Notes under the pieces: model-generated | Told to the model about the DNA's origin: nothing | What the model saw: only the letters and a program-made list of their open reading frames with translations | The model's database searches: none | Translations under genes and position numbers: made by a program | Shown: positions 15,691 to 27,900 of the stretch, in pieces | How the letters are laid out: every line of letters begins with the position of its first letter | Numbering within the stretch: the stretch's first letter is position 1 | Source: Ficedula albicollis | Taxonomy: Eukaryota; Chordata; Aves; Passeriformes; Muscicapidae | Length of the DNA stretch: 64,000 bases | NCBI RefSeq assembly: GCF_000247815.1 | Contig: NC_021680.1 | Coordinates: 1,240,001-1,304,000 of the forward strand | Direction: 5' to 3'

Positions 15691-18600
15691 CGCCCCTGCT
15701 CGGCGGGGGCTGTACGGACGCAGCATTGGCAGGATGGGAATTTTTGTCTGCGGTCCATTCCTCTCCTGGATGCTTGCGTTGGGCTGGGGACGGAGCCCGT
15801 ACAGCTGTGGAGCCTCTCGGGCCGTCTCTTACCCCTTGGGAACAGCCGTCTGCACCGTGGGCTCTCGCCCAGTGCCAGTCGCAGCTTGGCGAAGGTCACT
15901 GTCCGCTGGTGGAAAAATACGATGTGCGTTCATAGAAGCGCTGACTGTGGTTGTCAAAGCCATGGGTTCAGCCCTTTTTAAAGGATATCTCTCTTTGGAT
16001 CCTTTCTGGATACAGATGTGCGTAAGCACTGCAGCTGTTTCATTGTACCTTCTGAGGCCATACAACATCCATAGTGCTTTAGGGGCTGAGCAAACATAGT
16101 AGGTCCTAGGTTTGCAGTGGATTCATTGTGAGTGGATCCCACCTGGTACTTATTAGAGAACAGCCATTCCGGTGCCTTGTTTCAATTTGAAAACAGCTCT
16201 GTGCACCCCTCGTGTCCTTAAGTCTGACCTACACAGTCACAGCAAGATTTGCCTCCATTTGAGGTACTTTGCTTCGTGGTACAAAGTTGTCAGCTTGGTT
16301 CTGACACCAGAATCCACTGCCTCTCCTCAGGATTGGGGGAAGCTGATTGGCACCATCCTACAGCAGAGACAGGCTCATCACTGATAAAAGCCAGATGGGT
16401 ACATGGACCCTCACTAAATTTTTTATGCTGATCTTATGTAGGAGCTGAATCAGCATGTCAAGTGAAGAAGGGAAACTGCAGGACTTTCTCGCTGCCTTGG
16501 CTTCATTTCCCAGTGGAACAAGGCTCCCTACAGCATTTCCAGCTGGCTTTATTGAGCTGTATGGTGAGGTGGAATGTCAGTAACTGGGATGGGGACAAGG
16601 GAGAGTTGTTCTGGCTGTCTTCTGACCAGGTCCCAGCACCGTCTGTATCAGTGCCCTTGGCTCCTGCCCCTGTCCTGTACCATTTCCCATTTTGGTGTTC
16701 CCAGTCCCTCCCTGCCCACATGGCATTCCCAGCTCTCTGCCCATACCAGCTGTGTGCACATGGGCTGCCCACATGGCCAAGGCAAGCAGACAACTGTTGA
16801 GCCAATGCCGTGGTCCTTCCTGCAGCACCCCTGGCTGCCAGCTTCCAATAAACACATAAACCCTGCCTTCAAAACATCTACTGTCCTCTCAGATGTGTTT
16901 GGAATTAGCTGGTGGATCCAAGTGAAAAGTGTGATTATATAAACTTTGTTTCCATAGGAAACGGTGCTTGATGGAAAGTCATTCTGCAAGGAGGATTAAG
17001 GCAGCCTGGTTTCCTGAGGAGTAGTTTGCCACGTCCTACCCCAGCAATTCCTGCCTGACTCCCACCAGCCTCAGTGCCTGGTAGCTTCTCCTTCCCCTGG
17101 GCTGCACCCAGGAGCTGCCTGTATCCCAATCCACCCTGTCCTTACTTGTGCAGCCAGCTGAGTCAGGTGCTCCTGTTTGCTGTGCCGGCAGCTGGGAAAG
17201 ATTCAGGATATTTACCCAGTTGTCCTTGGCTTCTCAAGGCTTCTGTCCTCTATCTGGCCTGTGGTTTTTGTAAAGCTCATGCAGGTATTCCTCTGACAAG
17301 TTTGGCAGAAATGCAGGCGACAGATTCTAAAGTTACTAAGGGGTATAACAGGCCAAGGTGGGCAGAGAGATGGACAAAATGATTTTGTTTCTTTCCAAAG
17401 CTGTGTGAGAATATTTCAGGCGGTTACTGATCGTTGCAGCTGCAGGCAGAGATATTGCAGTGGTTAAAATGCTTGTGGTTTTTCATATTTATCAGTATTG
17501 TAGCTCTCAACCGGGGGTATAGTTGTGTTTGTGGAAAGTTTGAGTGTAGACCGTCACAAATTTTGCCTGTAGATAACGAGGGCTTTAACAGGAAAGGAGA
17601 TGGAGAAACAGCAGACAAGTAAATATGTGGGAAGCCTTGAGCACTGGATGACTAAACTTGTACACAAGGCAGGCAGCACGCAGAGAGTGGAAGTGACAGA
17701 ATGAGTTTGAGAAATCCAAGGAAAGGTCTGTTGGAGCCTGCCTGTGGAAACTGGAATAACAAGGCTCACACAGAGAGAGGAGGCATGAGCTACTGAGGAG
17801 CTGGCCAGAGAGGGAAGGATGGGAAGGAAGATTGATCTGGTGATACTGAAGGATGTTTTGGGAAGAGGAAAATGTCACTACTGTGTACGATGTTTCTTCA
17901 AGGCGTTTCCCAGGATTTACTGGAGAACTTCTAAAGGCCTTTTGATAGGTGATCCCAAAAGGTATAGTGTGTATAAGAAAAGCCCCATGCATTAAACAGG
18001 AATTAGACTCTACTTCCACCATATCCATTTCAGATCAGTGTCTGTTTGAGCTATGATTTTTTGTGTGCTTGTGCTGCCAAACTAAACCTTTGCCTGCCCC
18101 CGGACCTGATTTGTGACTTGGAGCATAATGAAGTCCTGGCAAATTGTACACACAAGTATTTTTGACATAGCAGCTAAAAAGCTTTATGATATAAAAATAA
18201 GATTGTGGTATGAGGCACGGCATTGATTTTGTGACTCCAGTAAGAAATGTCTTGTGGGATTTTTCTGCTAAATTCGTAGGCTGCTTCTAGGAGCTGCGAT
18301 TTTTGTAACAGGCAAATTGCGTGCTGGTTTTTGAACTGATGTTGGTATTTAATGCCAGAAGACAAGCTTTAATTCATGTTTGTGTGCAGTGACCCCACCG
18401 TGATGCTGAGGAGATGCTGTTATTTGTATATTGAGTTGGAAGACTCATACTTGCTGAGAATATAGATCTGATTGTAATAAGAGAAAGAATTGATCAGGAA
18501 ATTTCCTAAAGCAGTAGTGTAAAACAAGAAACCTTTCTTATGCAGACTGTGCAGTTGACTACAGCATTAAGAAGCTGCTAGGGCTGTTTATTTCTGGCTG

Positions 18601-21470
18601 TTTTCTCTCTTTATCTGGGTTTACTTTTGTCCAAGACCTTTTTGCAGTTCGTTCCACAGAGTTCGGCTCACGCTCACCTTATTTTTTCTTTTTTAAAATT
18701 TTGGTGGTGTATTGTTATTTCACTTTTCTCATCCATGACCTCATTCCAGGGCCAGCTTGACACTTCTGGAGTTCTCAATCTTCCTTTCCAATCCAAGACT
18801 TTGCCAAAGACTTGTCTTTCTCAAACTGATTTCTTCCAAAACTGCATAAATATTTTCTTATGTCACCTCAATGCTGTTGCCTTTGCCATCTTCAATTTTA
18901 AACAGCGAATTCAAGTTCTTGCTGTCTGTGGTAAACTTGTTTGTAAAAGGATTTAATTCCCTTGGCTTGTAGAGCAGAGAGTGTAATGTTGGCACCAAGG
19001 AGCAAAGTGCAGGCTGTGCATGGAGCACTGGGAAATTGATTGCATGGCAACCTCAGGGTTGCTTTGGTGTTTGCTGGAGGAAAGCAGCTGATGACTCATG
19101 TCCTCAGATGTCACTAAAAAGTGAGAGCCAGCTCACCAGCAAATAGTTAAATATTTAATTTTATTTATTTTTGCAAATTCGTGTTTACTTCATTGGACGG
19201 TTTCAGCCAAAATTAGTTTCAAAGCCGTCACAAAAGATAAAATACGTAAATGACTTCTAATTTAAGTGACTGTGGTTGTATTCTCCCAAGTCCCAGGAAG
19301 AATATCCCTAGAGAAACTCAGCATTCCTGGAAATCAGTCTAGAAAAGCGAGTGCTCATCTTGAGCTCCAGCAGTGTGGAACATCCTGGCATGTGCTTTAA
19401 TGCTTTAGCCAGCCAGCACTGGGCTGCAAGGCTTCCTTTAAACATGTGTGTACACATACACATATCTCATGGCAAGGAGTAGCTGTTCTGAAGTGAGCTC
19501 TATTCTTCTGCCTAACTCCTTACAAGCTTGAATGGATTTTAAAAATGAGCGGAAGCAGATCTTGATAATGGCAGTGCTCAAAATGATTCAGAATTAGTAG
19601 CTTTAAAGAGGTGAATTATGCAGTTAAAATGAGAGGGCACAGGTGCAGCCAAACTGCTTTGCTTGTCTGCTAAAGTTTAATAATAATATGATTATTATTT
19701 AAGGATCTCTTCCTGGGTGAGTCTGTATCTGCAGGAATGAGAGAGCTTTTGGGTCAGTTGCTTCTTCTTGTCTGTGCTTCTCATTCTTGTGCTTGCAGTA
19801 GGTAATGTGCAGGTGGCAGTGCTGTCTGGAGAAAAGGCTGCCAAAACAGAACTAGATGAAGAATAGCAATATGCTCTAATTTCCATGTAAACATGTGATT
19901 TGTTCTCTTTCAGTATGACCACAAGCACTAATTTTCCAACAGATTAAAATCAGTATTACACGGTTAACAGGGGACTGCAGTTCTAGTTTGAAGCATCCCT
20001 GAGGCTTCTACCCTCTGCCCTTCCTGGAGTCTCTATCCTGCCGTGAGTGCTAACAGGGATGTGGGAGAGCCATGTAGCTGGATGGATCTGCTCTAGACCT
20101 CACATGAATGTGTTTTGGGTGCTGTGGATTCCTCTGTGGGTTTGCTTGTCCTGTCATCCTAACACTCTTACACTGTGCCAGCCTGATCCTGCACTGATGG
20201 CTGCGACCTCTGTGTGCCTCGCCAGGCATGGCCCAGCTGTCCTGTGGTTGCTGCTGGTAAATGAGCCTGTGGCAGCTCATTTTTTCCCAGTGCTGTGATT
20301 AATTATGGCTGATTTATACACTTACTGTTAAATCACATGAGAAGGCCTTTCTGTGTCAGTCCTCCCCCAGCTCAGGGTACTATTTGGGGTTTGCACGATC
20401 AGTGTGGCTGGTGCAAAGAGAAATTCCTGCTGGCTCCCAGTGCCTCTCAGGGGTGTGCCTCTGAAACAGTGCCTCGTGTCCCCTTTCCATTTGGCTTTTG
20501 ACTATGTTCAGCTAATAGTGGAAAGGTAATTCTGACCTTATAACTGAATACAGTTGATGGTGCATTCTCTGGTCCTTACGTGGGAACACTGCCCTGGCCA
20601 AGGCTTATTGAGAGGCCGGACATGTCTTGCAGCCCACTGTAAATATATGAAACAGATGTGGCTTTAGCTGTTGTAGATGAGGCTACTGAGAACAGGCAAG
20701 GGTTAATGGTCTGGGATATTTTTTTTCTAGTTAATTTGGTTGAGATTGCAGACACTTTGTGTATTTTCTGTGGTTATGGGTTTTACAGTTGAGTGCAGAA
20801 GGTACTTAGTTAACTGCGAGGAAGTGAAGATGTCATCCCCCACCCCAGCTCATTTCTTTTTAAGAATGGAAAAAAGCTGAGTAAATTGTAGTGGCAGCAA
20901 ATGAAAGGCAATAAACAATGAAGTCTATTCTGTCCTTATGTCTTGTACCTTCAGGAAAGTAGGCTGTGCAGCTGTTCTCACTGTTGTGAGCTGTCTTAAG
21001 ATCTGCCTGGGAGCTTTTCTGAGGGATAGGTCTTTAGGACACCAGCAGTCATGGGATCTCGCACTAGTGGAAGAGTGCGTGTGGAGCTGGAGCAATCACG
21101 TTAAACTACAGTTCCCTGCAAAAGCCTTGCCCGCGGTGGCTGCAGCTGCAATGATTTCAGCTGTGCAGAGATGCTATCTGCTAATTTCCCCTTCTGTGCA
21201 GATCACAGGAAGGCTGCAGGAAGGCAGCAGATCCAGTGTGTTTTAACAGAAGCGTTTGGGCTTTAAAATACAACTTTCTATGAATGCAGGCTTACGTTCC
21301 AAGCATAAACTTGATTTTGAGTTTGGTGGGATCTGCGGGATTGTAAGTTTGTGTTTTGTTTGTTTTTAGGGGTACCAAGAGATGCTTCAGTGGTGAGACC
21401 TCTTTTACAATGCAAGTTAGGCATGAAATTCATCAACTAACATCCCCTTCCTCACCCCGATCTCCAACAG
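15691..21470. other. Gene-free stretch upstream of FAM20B coding exon 1
   Basis: No coding exon is visible. The vertebrate FAM20B transcript has a non-coding first exon, which should lie upstream of the acceptor at 21470. I cannot place it from sequence alone. The moderately CpG-rich stretch 15660-15900 is one candidate. AT-rich stretches around 19140-19260 and 19680-19700 have no identifiable feature. Confidence 0.4.
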
Positions 21471-21900
21471 ACTTCCTGTAACGCTTGGAAGAAAGGGTCA
21501 GGGGAGAAGGGCTGAAGGGCACCATGAAGCTGAAGCAGCGAGTCGTGCTGCTGGCCATCCTCCTGGTCATCTTCATTTTCACCAAGGTTTTCCTCATCGA
21601 CAACCTGGACACGTCGGCCGCCAACCGGGAGGACCAGCGCGCGTTCCAGCGGATGCTGGCGGGGCTGCGCGTGGCGCTGGAGCCGCGGCTGGAGCACACG
21701 CTGCAGTCGCCCTGGGAGATCGCCGCGCAGTGGGTGGTGCCCCGCGAGGTGTACCCCGAGGACACCCCCGAGCTGGGCGCCGTCATGCACGCCATGAGCA
21801 CCAAGAGGATCGTCAAAGCTGATGTGGGCTACAAAGGGACGCAGCTGAAAGCTTTGCTGATACTTGAAGGAGGGCAGAAGGTTGTCTTCAAGCCCAAGAG
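21471..21900 (+). CDS. FAM20B: FAM20B exon with start codon (5' UTR part + coding exon 1)
   Basis: The acceptor TCTCCAACAG ends at 21470 and the donor GTAAAT begins at 21901. Bases 21471-21523 are 5' UTR, and 21524-21900 encode residues 1-125 plus two bases of codon 126. This covers the cytosolic tail, the signal anchor and the start of the lumenal domain ([19 protein letters not shown]). The coding part is strikingly GC-rich compared with the flanking introns. Confidence 0.93.
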
Positions 21901-24900
21901 GTAAATACTGCTTTCGGTGACTGCAATAATAACCGCTTTATTTATATATACGGTTTTCCTCCGTGTTGGCATGTTAAAGTTGAAGTTACAAATTCATCTG
22001 TAAGTGGAAAGACCATCCTGTTATTTTTGAGACGGAAGAGAGCCTTGCTGGTGCTCTAGTAACATTAGGTTGCTGTGCCAGCTGTCTCTCAGTCTGTACA
22101 GCCTTGCTGCTCGATACAGCCTGTCTTTAGATTAAAAGAATAATCACTGTGTTCTGCCCTGAGGGAATGTTGGTTACACCTGATGATTCTGAGCCGTGTG
22201 CCTTCCTGACTGTGGAAGTGAAACTTCTGGCAGGTTGGAGACAAGCTTTGCCTCCTTGTTGTGTCAGACTGCCAGGAGAGGGTGCAGTTCAAGAGCAGGA
22301 AAGGAAGGAAACTTGGCAGGGATCTTAAAAGTACATCTTGTATCTGGTGTAGTTGAATGTAGACTGTAAAAATGGTTTGGGTAGGTCAGAGTGAGAGCCC
22401 CTGAGCCTCCTATCTGCTAGCAGTGAGTACTGGAGAAGCACATAAGAATGGAGGGTAATGATACTTCCACGATATGGCCTTGGTTTATAGTGATCCTCAG
22501 AAAAATTTGACATGATTGAATGTTTCTGAAGAGTCTTGGCTGTAAAGCTTTCTGATCTGTTTGTCTTTGGGTAAAAGGAGAAGAAAGATGTTAAAAAGAA
22601 GGCCAAGTGTGTTTTAGGAGATTTCACTGCAAATGAGAAGTGTTATTACAGAAACAGATTTTGGGTTAAGCAGGCATTAAGGTTTCCTGTCCTGTTAATG
22701 AGTGAGTGTAGAGGCCACAAAGATGCTCTGAGGGTTGGAGCACCTCTGATGATTCTGAGCCGTGTGCCTTCCTGACTGTGGAAGTGAAACTTCTGGCAGG
22801 TTGGAGACAAGCTTTGCCTCCTTGTTGTGTCAGACTGCCAGGAGAGGGTGCAGTTCAAGAGCAGGGAAGGAAGGAAACTTGGCAGGGATCTTAAAAATAC
22901 ATCTTGTATCTGGTGTAGATGAATGTAAACTGTAAAAATGGTTTGGGTAGGTCAGAGTGAAATACAGCCCGTCTTTAGATTAAAAGAATAATCACTTTGT
23001 TCTGCCCTGAGGGAATGTTGGTTACACCTGATGATTCTGAGCCGTGTGCCTTCCTGACTGTGGAAGTGAAACTTCTGGCAGGTTGGAGACAAGCTTTGCC
23101 TCCTTGTTGTGTCAGACTGCCAGGAGAGGGTGCAGTTCAAGAGCAGGGAAGGAAGGAAACTTGGCAGGGATCTTAAAAATACATCTTGTATCTGGTGTAG
23201 ATGAATGTAAACTGTAAAAATGGTTTGGGTAGGTCAGAGTGAGAGCCCCTGAGCCTCCTATCTGCTAGCAGTGAGTACTGGAGAAGCACATAAGAATGGA
23301 GGGTAATGATACTTCCACGATATGGCCTTGGTTTATAGTGATCCTCAGAAAAATTTGACATGATTGAATGTTTCTGAAGAGTCTTGGCTGTAAAGCTTTC
23401 TGATCTGTTTGTCTTTGGGTAAAAGGAGAAGAAAGATGTTAAAAAGAAGGCCAAGTGTGTTTTAGGAGATTTCACTGCAAATGAGAAGTGTTATTACAGA
23501 AACAGATTTTGGGTTAAGCAGGCATTAAGGTTTCCTGTCCTGTTAATGAGTGAGTGTAGAGGCCACAAAGATGCTCTGAGGGTTGGAGCACCTCTGCTTG
23601 GAGATGGTCTGAGAGAGCTAGGGCTGTTCACCTGGGAAAGAGAAGGCTCCAGGGAGACTTTAGAGCACCTTCCTGTGCCTAAAGGGGCTTGATAGAGATG
23701 GAGAAGGACTTGGGACAAGGGCCTGCAGTGACAGGATCAAGAGGAGTGGCTTCACAGTGATGGGGCAGGGATAAATGGGATATTGGGAAGAAATTCTTCC
23801 CTGTGAGGGTGGTGAGGCCTGGCACAGGTTGCCCAGAGGAGCTGTGGCTGTCCTGTCCCTGGTAGTGTTCAAAGGCCAGATTGGGCAGGGCTTGGAACAG
23901 CCTAGTCTAGAGGAAGATGTCCCTGCACATGGCAGCAGAATTGGAATGAAATGTTCATCCAATCAAAACCAGTCTGTGATTCTCTGATTAGAAAATTAGG
24001 AAAAATATCTCTGTACAGCCAATTCCTGCTCTGGCTGGAGCTCCCCTGTGAGTCCAGGCAGCGTGAGCCTTGCACACCATGTGCTGGTGATGCAAGAGGC
24101 ATCTCCTCCAGTGAAAGCACTGGGGATTCACAGCATTCCCATAGAGCTTTCTGTGTCAGGGAGTGCAATCAAGCTTTTAACTGAGCAGTAAATTGCATTC
24201 TGCAATGCCCTATCTGTGCATGCAGACATGGGCACTGTGCTCCAGCAAGGACACATGCAGCTGGGAATGTTTATGGGAGCACTAGAGAGGGTGCCTTGGC
24301 CATCCTGGTAGACCCACGTTGTTTGTGACTGCTGAATAGCCAGGCTTGTGGGCAGAGTCCTGTTCTGGCACTGCAAGAGAGTCTATTTAACCAGCTTTGG
24401 ATGAGAGCTCTGTCAAAGTTACTGCTAAAAACCGTTCTGAGCAAACTTACCAGCTGGGGAAGAAGGAATTCCCTCGTTACTTTTGCTATGGAAAGGAGTA
24501 GATGCCTACCGTGCATGGAAACAAGGAGTTTGGTCAGGATTTACTAAAAAAAATACAGCTCTGCAGCTTTCAAAATGTGACCATGTTTCCAAAAGCCAGC
24601 TGTAAGTACACACCAAAGACCTCCCTTCGAGGACATGTTCTGAGGATTAGCTGTCTCACTTCAAATTTACTTGAGAATTGGCCTAATTTACTAACAAATA
24701 ATACTTGCTATCATCACATCTGGTGGGATATGTGACAGAAGATGCTCATTTGGTGAAAGCTCCCATTTGGCAGGAATCCTACACTGGTGAATTCTCTTTT
24801 GAGCTGCCTTGCAGAGAAGCTGAAGCATTTGCTCAGACTGAGGAAATGGACTGTCTTCTTGCCCCACATCCTCCCTGAGCAAGGCTGAAACATTAAAGTT

Positions 24901-27900
24901 GAGCTCTGTGCCTTTTCTTACACTGCTGTTGCTACTGCTCGAGCACAACTTCTGCTAGAAATAATCCAGTTTATACAATTGGATACATAGATGGAAATGA
25001 GAAAATAGGTAACCTAATTTGGCATTATTTTATTTGAAAACATATTGCATTTCACCCATTTGCTTGGTATTGATTGTGGTATTTCACACTCAGCTGCAGT
25101 GTGGTGCTAAGGCAGTATCTACACTGATCCAAATGTCAGCAAACTGAGAAATTAAGTGTTTGCCTTGACTAAGTAACATATACTAGAAGATAAAAAAGGA
25201 AGCAAAAAGCCTTCCACTTCACCAAAATACACCATTATTGTTGCAATGAGTGCCTAATATCTATTTTTTGCTGTTCATTGTGTCTTTTCTCTGCCAGAAT
25301 AAAGGCTCTGTTTATATCCAGTATTGTCCTCAGGTTCATGCTTGCTGGTTTTATACCTACTAATGATTGCATTTGCCATCTCTTCTGCAATGTAAGATTG
25401 TATTTGAGAACTGTTAATGTACAATTCTTTCTAACTCCAAAATCAGCTGTAGAATTGCCGCTTTTCAGTATAAATAGCCTCCTCCCTGTTCCATAGCAGA
25501 GTCTGTGCTCTTTGTTCTAAGATATGACTTGGCATGTGGTTGGATTAAAATATGTTACTTGGAATGTGAACTGCTTCCCAAGCTCTGGAGACCACTGTGT
25601 ATCACTGACCTTTCCTCCTTATTTACCACTTCAACAGTCTGGTCACTTTAATCTCGTTGATGTTTTTCCCCTCTCCCATTGGCAGTCACTTGGAAAGTGA
25701 CCCAGAGACTCTTTAACTGTTATTAAATTGTTATTAAATTGTTACTCTGAACAGCAGAATTGACAGGGATTCTACACAGATTCACTTCATTTGACTTTTT
25801 TCAATTACAGATATGCCAGGGATTATATAGTGGAAGGAGAACCCTATGCTGGCTATGACAGACACAATGCAGAAGTGGCAGCCTTTCACTTGGATAGGTA
25901 TGGAAATACTGCTTTATCTGGTTTTATTGTCTCTGGAAGATACCAGAAAAAAAGGGATTCTTTGAAGAATACACCTCAGATGGGAGCTTCCTCTAAACTG
26001 CCAATATACCACATTGAACCCAAAATAAGAATTAGCTTATTCTGTAAAATTTTGTTTCTGAGATCTGTTCAAGAGTGTAACATTTTAGATACTTGTAAAG
26101 TTTGGAAAGGAGAAGGAGTCCTGAAACCACTCTAGTTAATATTACAGGGGAGAAAGAGCTTAGCCAAATGCTGTGGAGGAGTCTGAAATACTAAATGTAT
26201 GAGGTAAGTTCATGTCCAGTCCACTAAAAAGACTAATGTCTAGACTAACAATTTAGTCTAGATTAAATATGAATCAGTGCATCCTTGAGGAAAACCAGCT
26301 ATTCATATACTAATTGTGCTTGGGGTATCCAGGTGGTTTTGTGGACCTGTGATGGAGGTGCAATTACGGGAAAGAATGAAAATTGTAGGATGTTGAAAAA
26401 ATGGGACAGAAAACACCAGACACTCAATGTCAATAGTTATGGAGTGCTGTTAGGGCTGCAATTTCACATAATACAAGTGAGCACAGTCTATGTTTCCTCA
26501 TAGGAAGATTTGGAGGTGAAGACACATAAAGTCTTGAGAAAAGGAATAAGGAGGGACAAATATTACAAAGGATAGAATGGTTGAACTTAAACTGAGGCTT
26601 CTCAGTACATAGATAAGAGCCTTATCACTGTGACTAAACTATAGGTAGTGACAGAGATGTTTGTTAGTCCTGGTTCACCTCTGGAACTCGTTGCACAGGC
26701 AGTAGAAATCAGTAATTCTAGGAAGAATTTAAGAGTATCTAGGATGATGATTAGTTGAGTAACACCCATTGCTGCTACAGCCAGCTTGTGCTGGCGGGCC
26801 AAATTCAGGGTATATTAAGACCAAAAAAAGATAATGTAGCCAGATGTCAGTCCATTTGTGCTTTCAAGAAGCATACGGGCTTCAGGTTCCCTGAAAAGGT
26901 AGTGATTGAACATTCAATCAAAACCTCTTGCCAGTATCCAAATCCCACTTATCTCTTCTTTGCTGTCCATTTGGTCATGGTTTTGTGATTTTTTTTTCTC
27001 TGGCCTTTCTCTAGAAAGTGGCTCTGCACCTCTTTATTCTTCAGGAATATCTTGTCCAAAGATGCCAGTGTTTCAAGAAGGATCCTGAATCATTTTTTGT
27101 GTTTGTCACTGATGGGGAGACTGTGCCTTCCAGGACTGTGGCCTCTCAGCTGTGGTCTGAAAATACAGGGGCAGGTTTTCCACATCTAAGCTCTGTGCTT
27201 GTTTTCTTGGAACACCTGCTTTTGCTCAGGCTCTGTGTGCAGAGCTTGGTACTGGCTCTGAGTTCTGTCCTTATGCACACGACTTTTTCAGACAGACATT
27301 TTGTGTTGCCCTTTCTTAACTTACAGAAGGGGATTTACTCACTGAATACCTAAAACAAATCCTTTTCAGTTTTTGGAGTGACCCTTCCAATACATCGTTG
27401 GAATGTCAATTGTCCCTTTTCCAGAAGAGCCTTCTCAGGATCTTATTCTGAGATGCAAAGACTATCAAAAGGGTGTCAAAAGTGCATTAGGAGAGTTGGA
27501 GCTTACACTCCTTTGATCTTTGTACCTCTTTAAGCACTTTTAAAATTCCATACAAATACCTGAGTCATTTGTGGTCACAGAGCAAAGGCTGTGGCAGGCA
27601 TGGGAGTGGAACCTGGATCTTGTAACTGCAAGTTTTATGGTTATTCTTCCCACCTCTGTTTTTCCAGGCACTTCCCAGGCATTCACTTTTGTTCTACCAT
27701 TCTCTCTTCCCTTCTCCTTCCTCGTGCCAAACAAAATAACTCTTGGATTGGTTGCTTTCAAGTGTAATTGGATTGGGCTTAAGCATAATATTTTAATAGA
27801 TAGTGGTTCCCACAAAGTAGAAATGATCTTTCCAGGTGACCAGCCCACGAACCATACGGTTTTACTGCTTCAGCTTGCTTCAGACACATGATGGATATTT

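Noticed and set aside
22089..23475. Repeated small open frames starting [10 protein letters not shown] on the minus strand
   Set aside because: They appear two or three times only because the intronic block is duplicated. No homologue or coding signature is recognised.
25811..26135. Longer open frame continuing past the FAM20B coding exon 2 donor
   Set aside because: A consensus donor (GATAG|GTATGG) with matching phase to the exon at 28185, and continuity with the human protein, show that the extension is intronic.
26480..26760. Possible old repeat or LTR remnant in FAM20B intron 2
   Set aside because: The purine-rich sequence looks repeat-like ('caggcagtagaaatcag', 'aggaagaatttaagag'), but I could not match it to a known family by eye and saw no terminal structure.
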